From contig DATBFY010000382.1 in NCBI GenBank assembly GCA_036558265.1, forward strand, positions 1 through 6,483: a DNA stretch of 6,483 bases, in the 5' to 3' direction. The notes beneath the pieces were generated by a model. It saw only the letters and a program-made list of their open reading frames with translations. It searched no databases and was not told the DNA's origin. The translations under genes and the position numbers were made by a program. Below, piece by piece: positions 5,709 to 6,483 of this stretch. The DNA is from RYN-433 sp036558265 (GTDB taxonomy: Bacteria > Planctomycetota > Phycisphaerae > Tepidisphaerales > Tepidisphaeraceae). The stretch's first letter is position 1. Each line of letters starts with the position of its first letter.

Positions 5709-6483
5709 GTCGTGCTGATGCAGGTCTCGGTGGACTGCAGGCGCCCGAACGTGTCCTCCGGCCCGCCCAGGCAGGCGCTGCAGCCGCTGGGGCCGACCAG
5801 GCAGCCGGCGTCGAGCAGGATGTCCTCGATGCTCTTCTCGTTTCCCTCGCGCGGGGCGCCGCGGAGGTTGAGGCGCTTCATGTCCGCGTGCACCTCGGTG
5901 CTGCCCGGCACGACAAACGTCTTCACCTTCACCGTGTTCCCCTTGAGGATGTTGGCCGCGAAGATCATGTCGGTGATCTTCCCGCCGGTACACGAGCCGA
6001 TGTAGGCCCGGTCGACCCTGACGTCGCGGCAGTTGTGGGCGGTGTCCTTGTTGTCCGGGCTGTGGGGCTTGGCGACCATCGGCTCCATCGTGGTCAGGTC
6101 CCAGGACTTCTCGAAGAGGTAGTCGTATCCGGGATCGTCGGTGAAGACCTCCCAGGTCGGGATGTTCGAGCGGGCGCGGACGTACTGCAGCGTCTTCTCG
6201 TCCACGTCGCACACGCCGTTCTTGCCGCCCGCCTCGATGGCCATATTCGTCAGCGTCATGCGGTCTTCGAGGGTGAGGGAGGAGATGCCGTCACCGGCGA
6301 AGTACATCGAGCGGTAGGTCGCCCCGTCGACGCCGATCTCGCCGATCACGGCCAGGATGAGGTCCTTGGCGGTGAGGTAGGGGGGGATCTCGCCGCGGAA
6401 GGTGAACTTCATCGTCGGCGGGACCTTGAGCCAGAGCTTGCCCGTGCCCAGGACGAAACCGGCGTCGGTGTTGCCGATGCCGG
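5552..6483 (-). CDS. leuC: 3-isopropylmalate dehydratase large subunit / aconitase-family protein, partial
   Basis: Aconitase-superfamily [4Fe-4S] dehydratase, most likely the large subunit isomerising 2- and 3-isopropylmalate in leucine synthesis. The gene enters from the right edge. The frame is open upstream of the first ATG (6412) with family residues GIGNTDAGFVLGTGKLWLKVPPT, so that ATG is internal. About 309 codons are visible, missing the N-terminal third or so. Cluster ligands are Cys in GSCTGG (codon 5990-5992) and two Cys in GCSACLGG (codons 5780-5782 and 5771-5773). CISTTNRNFPGRMG and the final AASALTGRVTDPR are typical of the family. GSCTGG instead of the common GSCTN fits a LeuC/homoaconitase-like subgroup, so homoaconitase or another hydro-lyase is possible. 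The last 157 bp are duplicated at 3981-4137. No leuD gene follows; the cassette occupies that place. Confidence 0.9.
   Translation of the reverse strand, partial: GIGNTDAGFVLGTGKLWLKVPPTMKFTFRGEIPPYLTAKDLILAVIGEIGVDGATYRSMYFAGDGISSLTLEDRMTLTNMAIEAGGKNGVCDVDEKTLQYVRARSNIPTWEVFTDDPGYDYLFEKSWDLTTMEPMVAKPHSPDNKDTAHNCRDVRVDRAYIGSCTGGKITDMIFAANILKGNTVKVKTFVVPGSTEVHADMKRLNLRGAPREGNEKSIEDILLDAGCLVGPSGCSACLGGPEDTFGRLQSTETCISTTNRNFPGRMGSKKAAVYLASPLTVAASALTGRVTDPREFITSRIETGMAGVI

Noticed and set aside
5457..6212. Long - strand frame overlapping leuC
   Set aside because: Arg/Pro/Gly-rich shadow in another frame of leuC, with no family signal.

Overview
The window looks like a chromosomal segment of a GC-rich bacterium. 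Three things hint at a planctomycete-type (perhaps Phycisphaerae-like) genome: the high GC, the lack of Shine-Dalgarno sites before the two left-hand genes, and a decayed N-terminus with an LWxRSY-type motif. This is inference only; no marker gene settles it.

Left part (about 46-3207, + strand): a two-gene sugar-phosphorolysis operon. A HAD-family beta-phosphoglucomutase-like enzyme is followed after 9 bases by a GH65 inverting disaccharide phosphorylase. The phosphorylase would split an alpha-glucosyl disaccharide into beta-glucose 1-phosphate and glucose, and the mutase would turn beta-glucose 1-phosphate into glucose 6-phosphate.

Middle (3208-3980): about 770 bases without a convincing intact gene. 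It holds two families of 11-bp tandem repeats, a GGGCAAAC/GTTTGCCC hairpin, and what looks like the decayed start of a small membrane protein with an in-frame 30-bp tandem duplication.

Right part (3981-6483, - strand): the 3' portion of a LeuC/aconitase-family dehydratase enters from the right edge and ends at 5552. Directly downstream lie two genes less GC-rich than their surroundings. The first is a GTG-started, all-helical protein of 145 aa. The second, overlapping it by ATGA, is a 289-aa protein that appears to fuse a PD-(D/E)XK nuclease-like domain to a HEPN-like domain with an RNQIAH motif. Beyond them, at 3981-4137, is a second copy of the last 157 bp of leuC, including its own stop codon. 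The two copies are in direct orientation, 1571 bp apart, and differ at 9 of 157 positions (4 of the inner 144). The simplest reading is that a 1.57-kb cassette entered the 3' end of leuC, supplied a replacement end that keeps the gene intact, and pushed the old end downstream. The two cargo genes now sit 16 bases behind leuC, where its transcription could drive them. No recombinase is visible. The cargo is a candidate, unproven, defence or toxin-antitoxin-like module.
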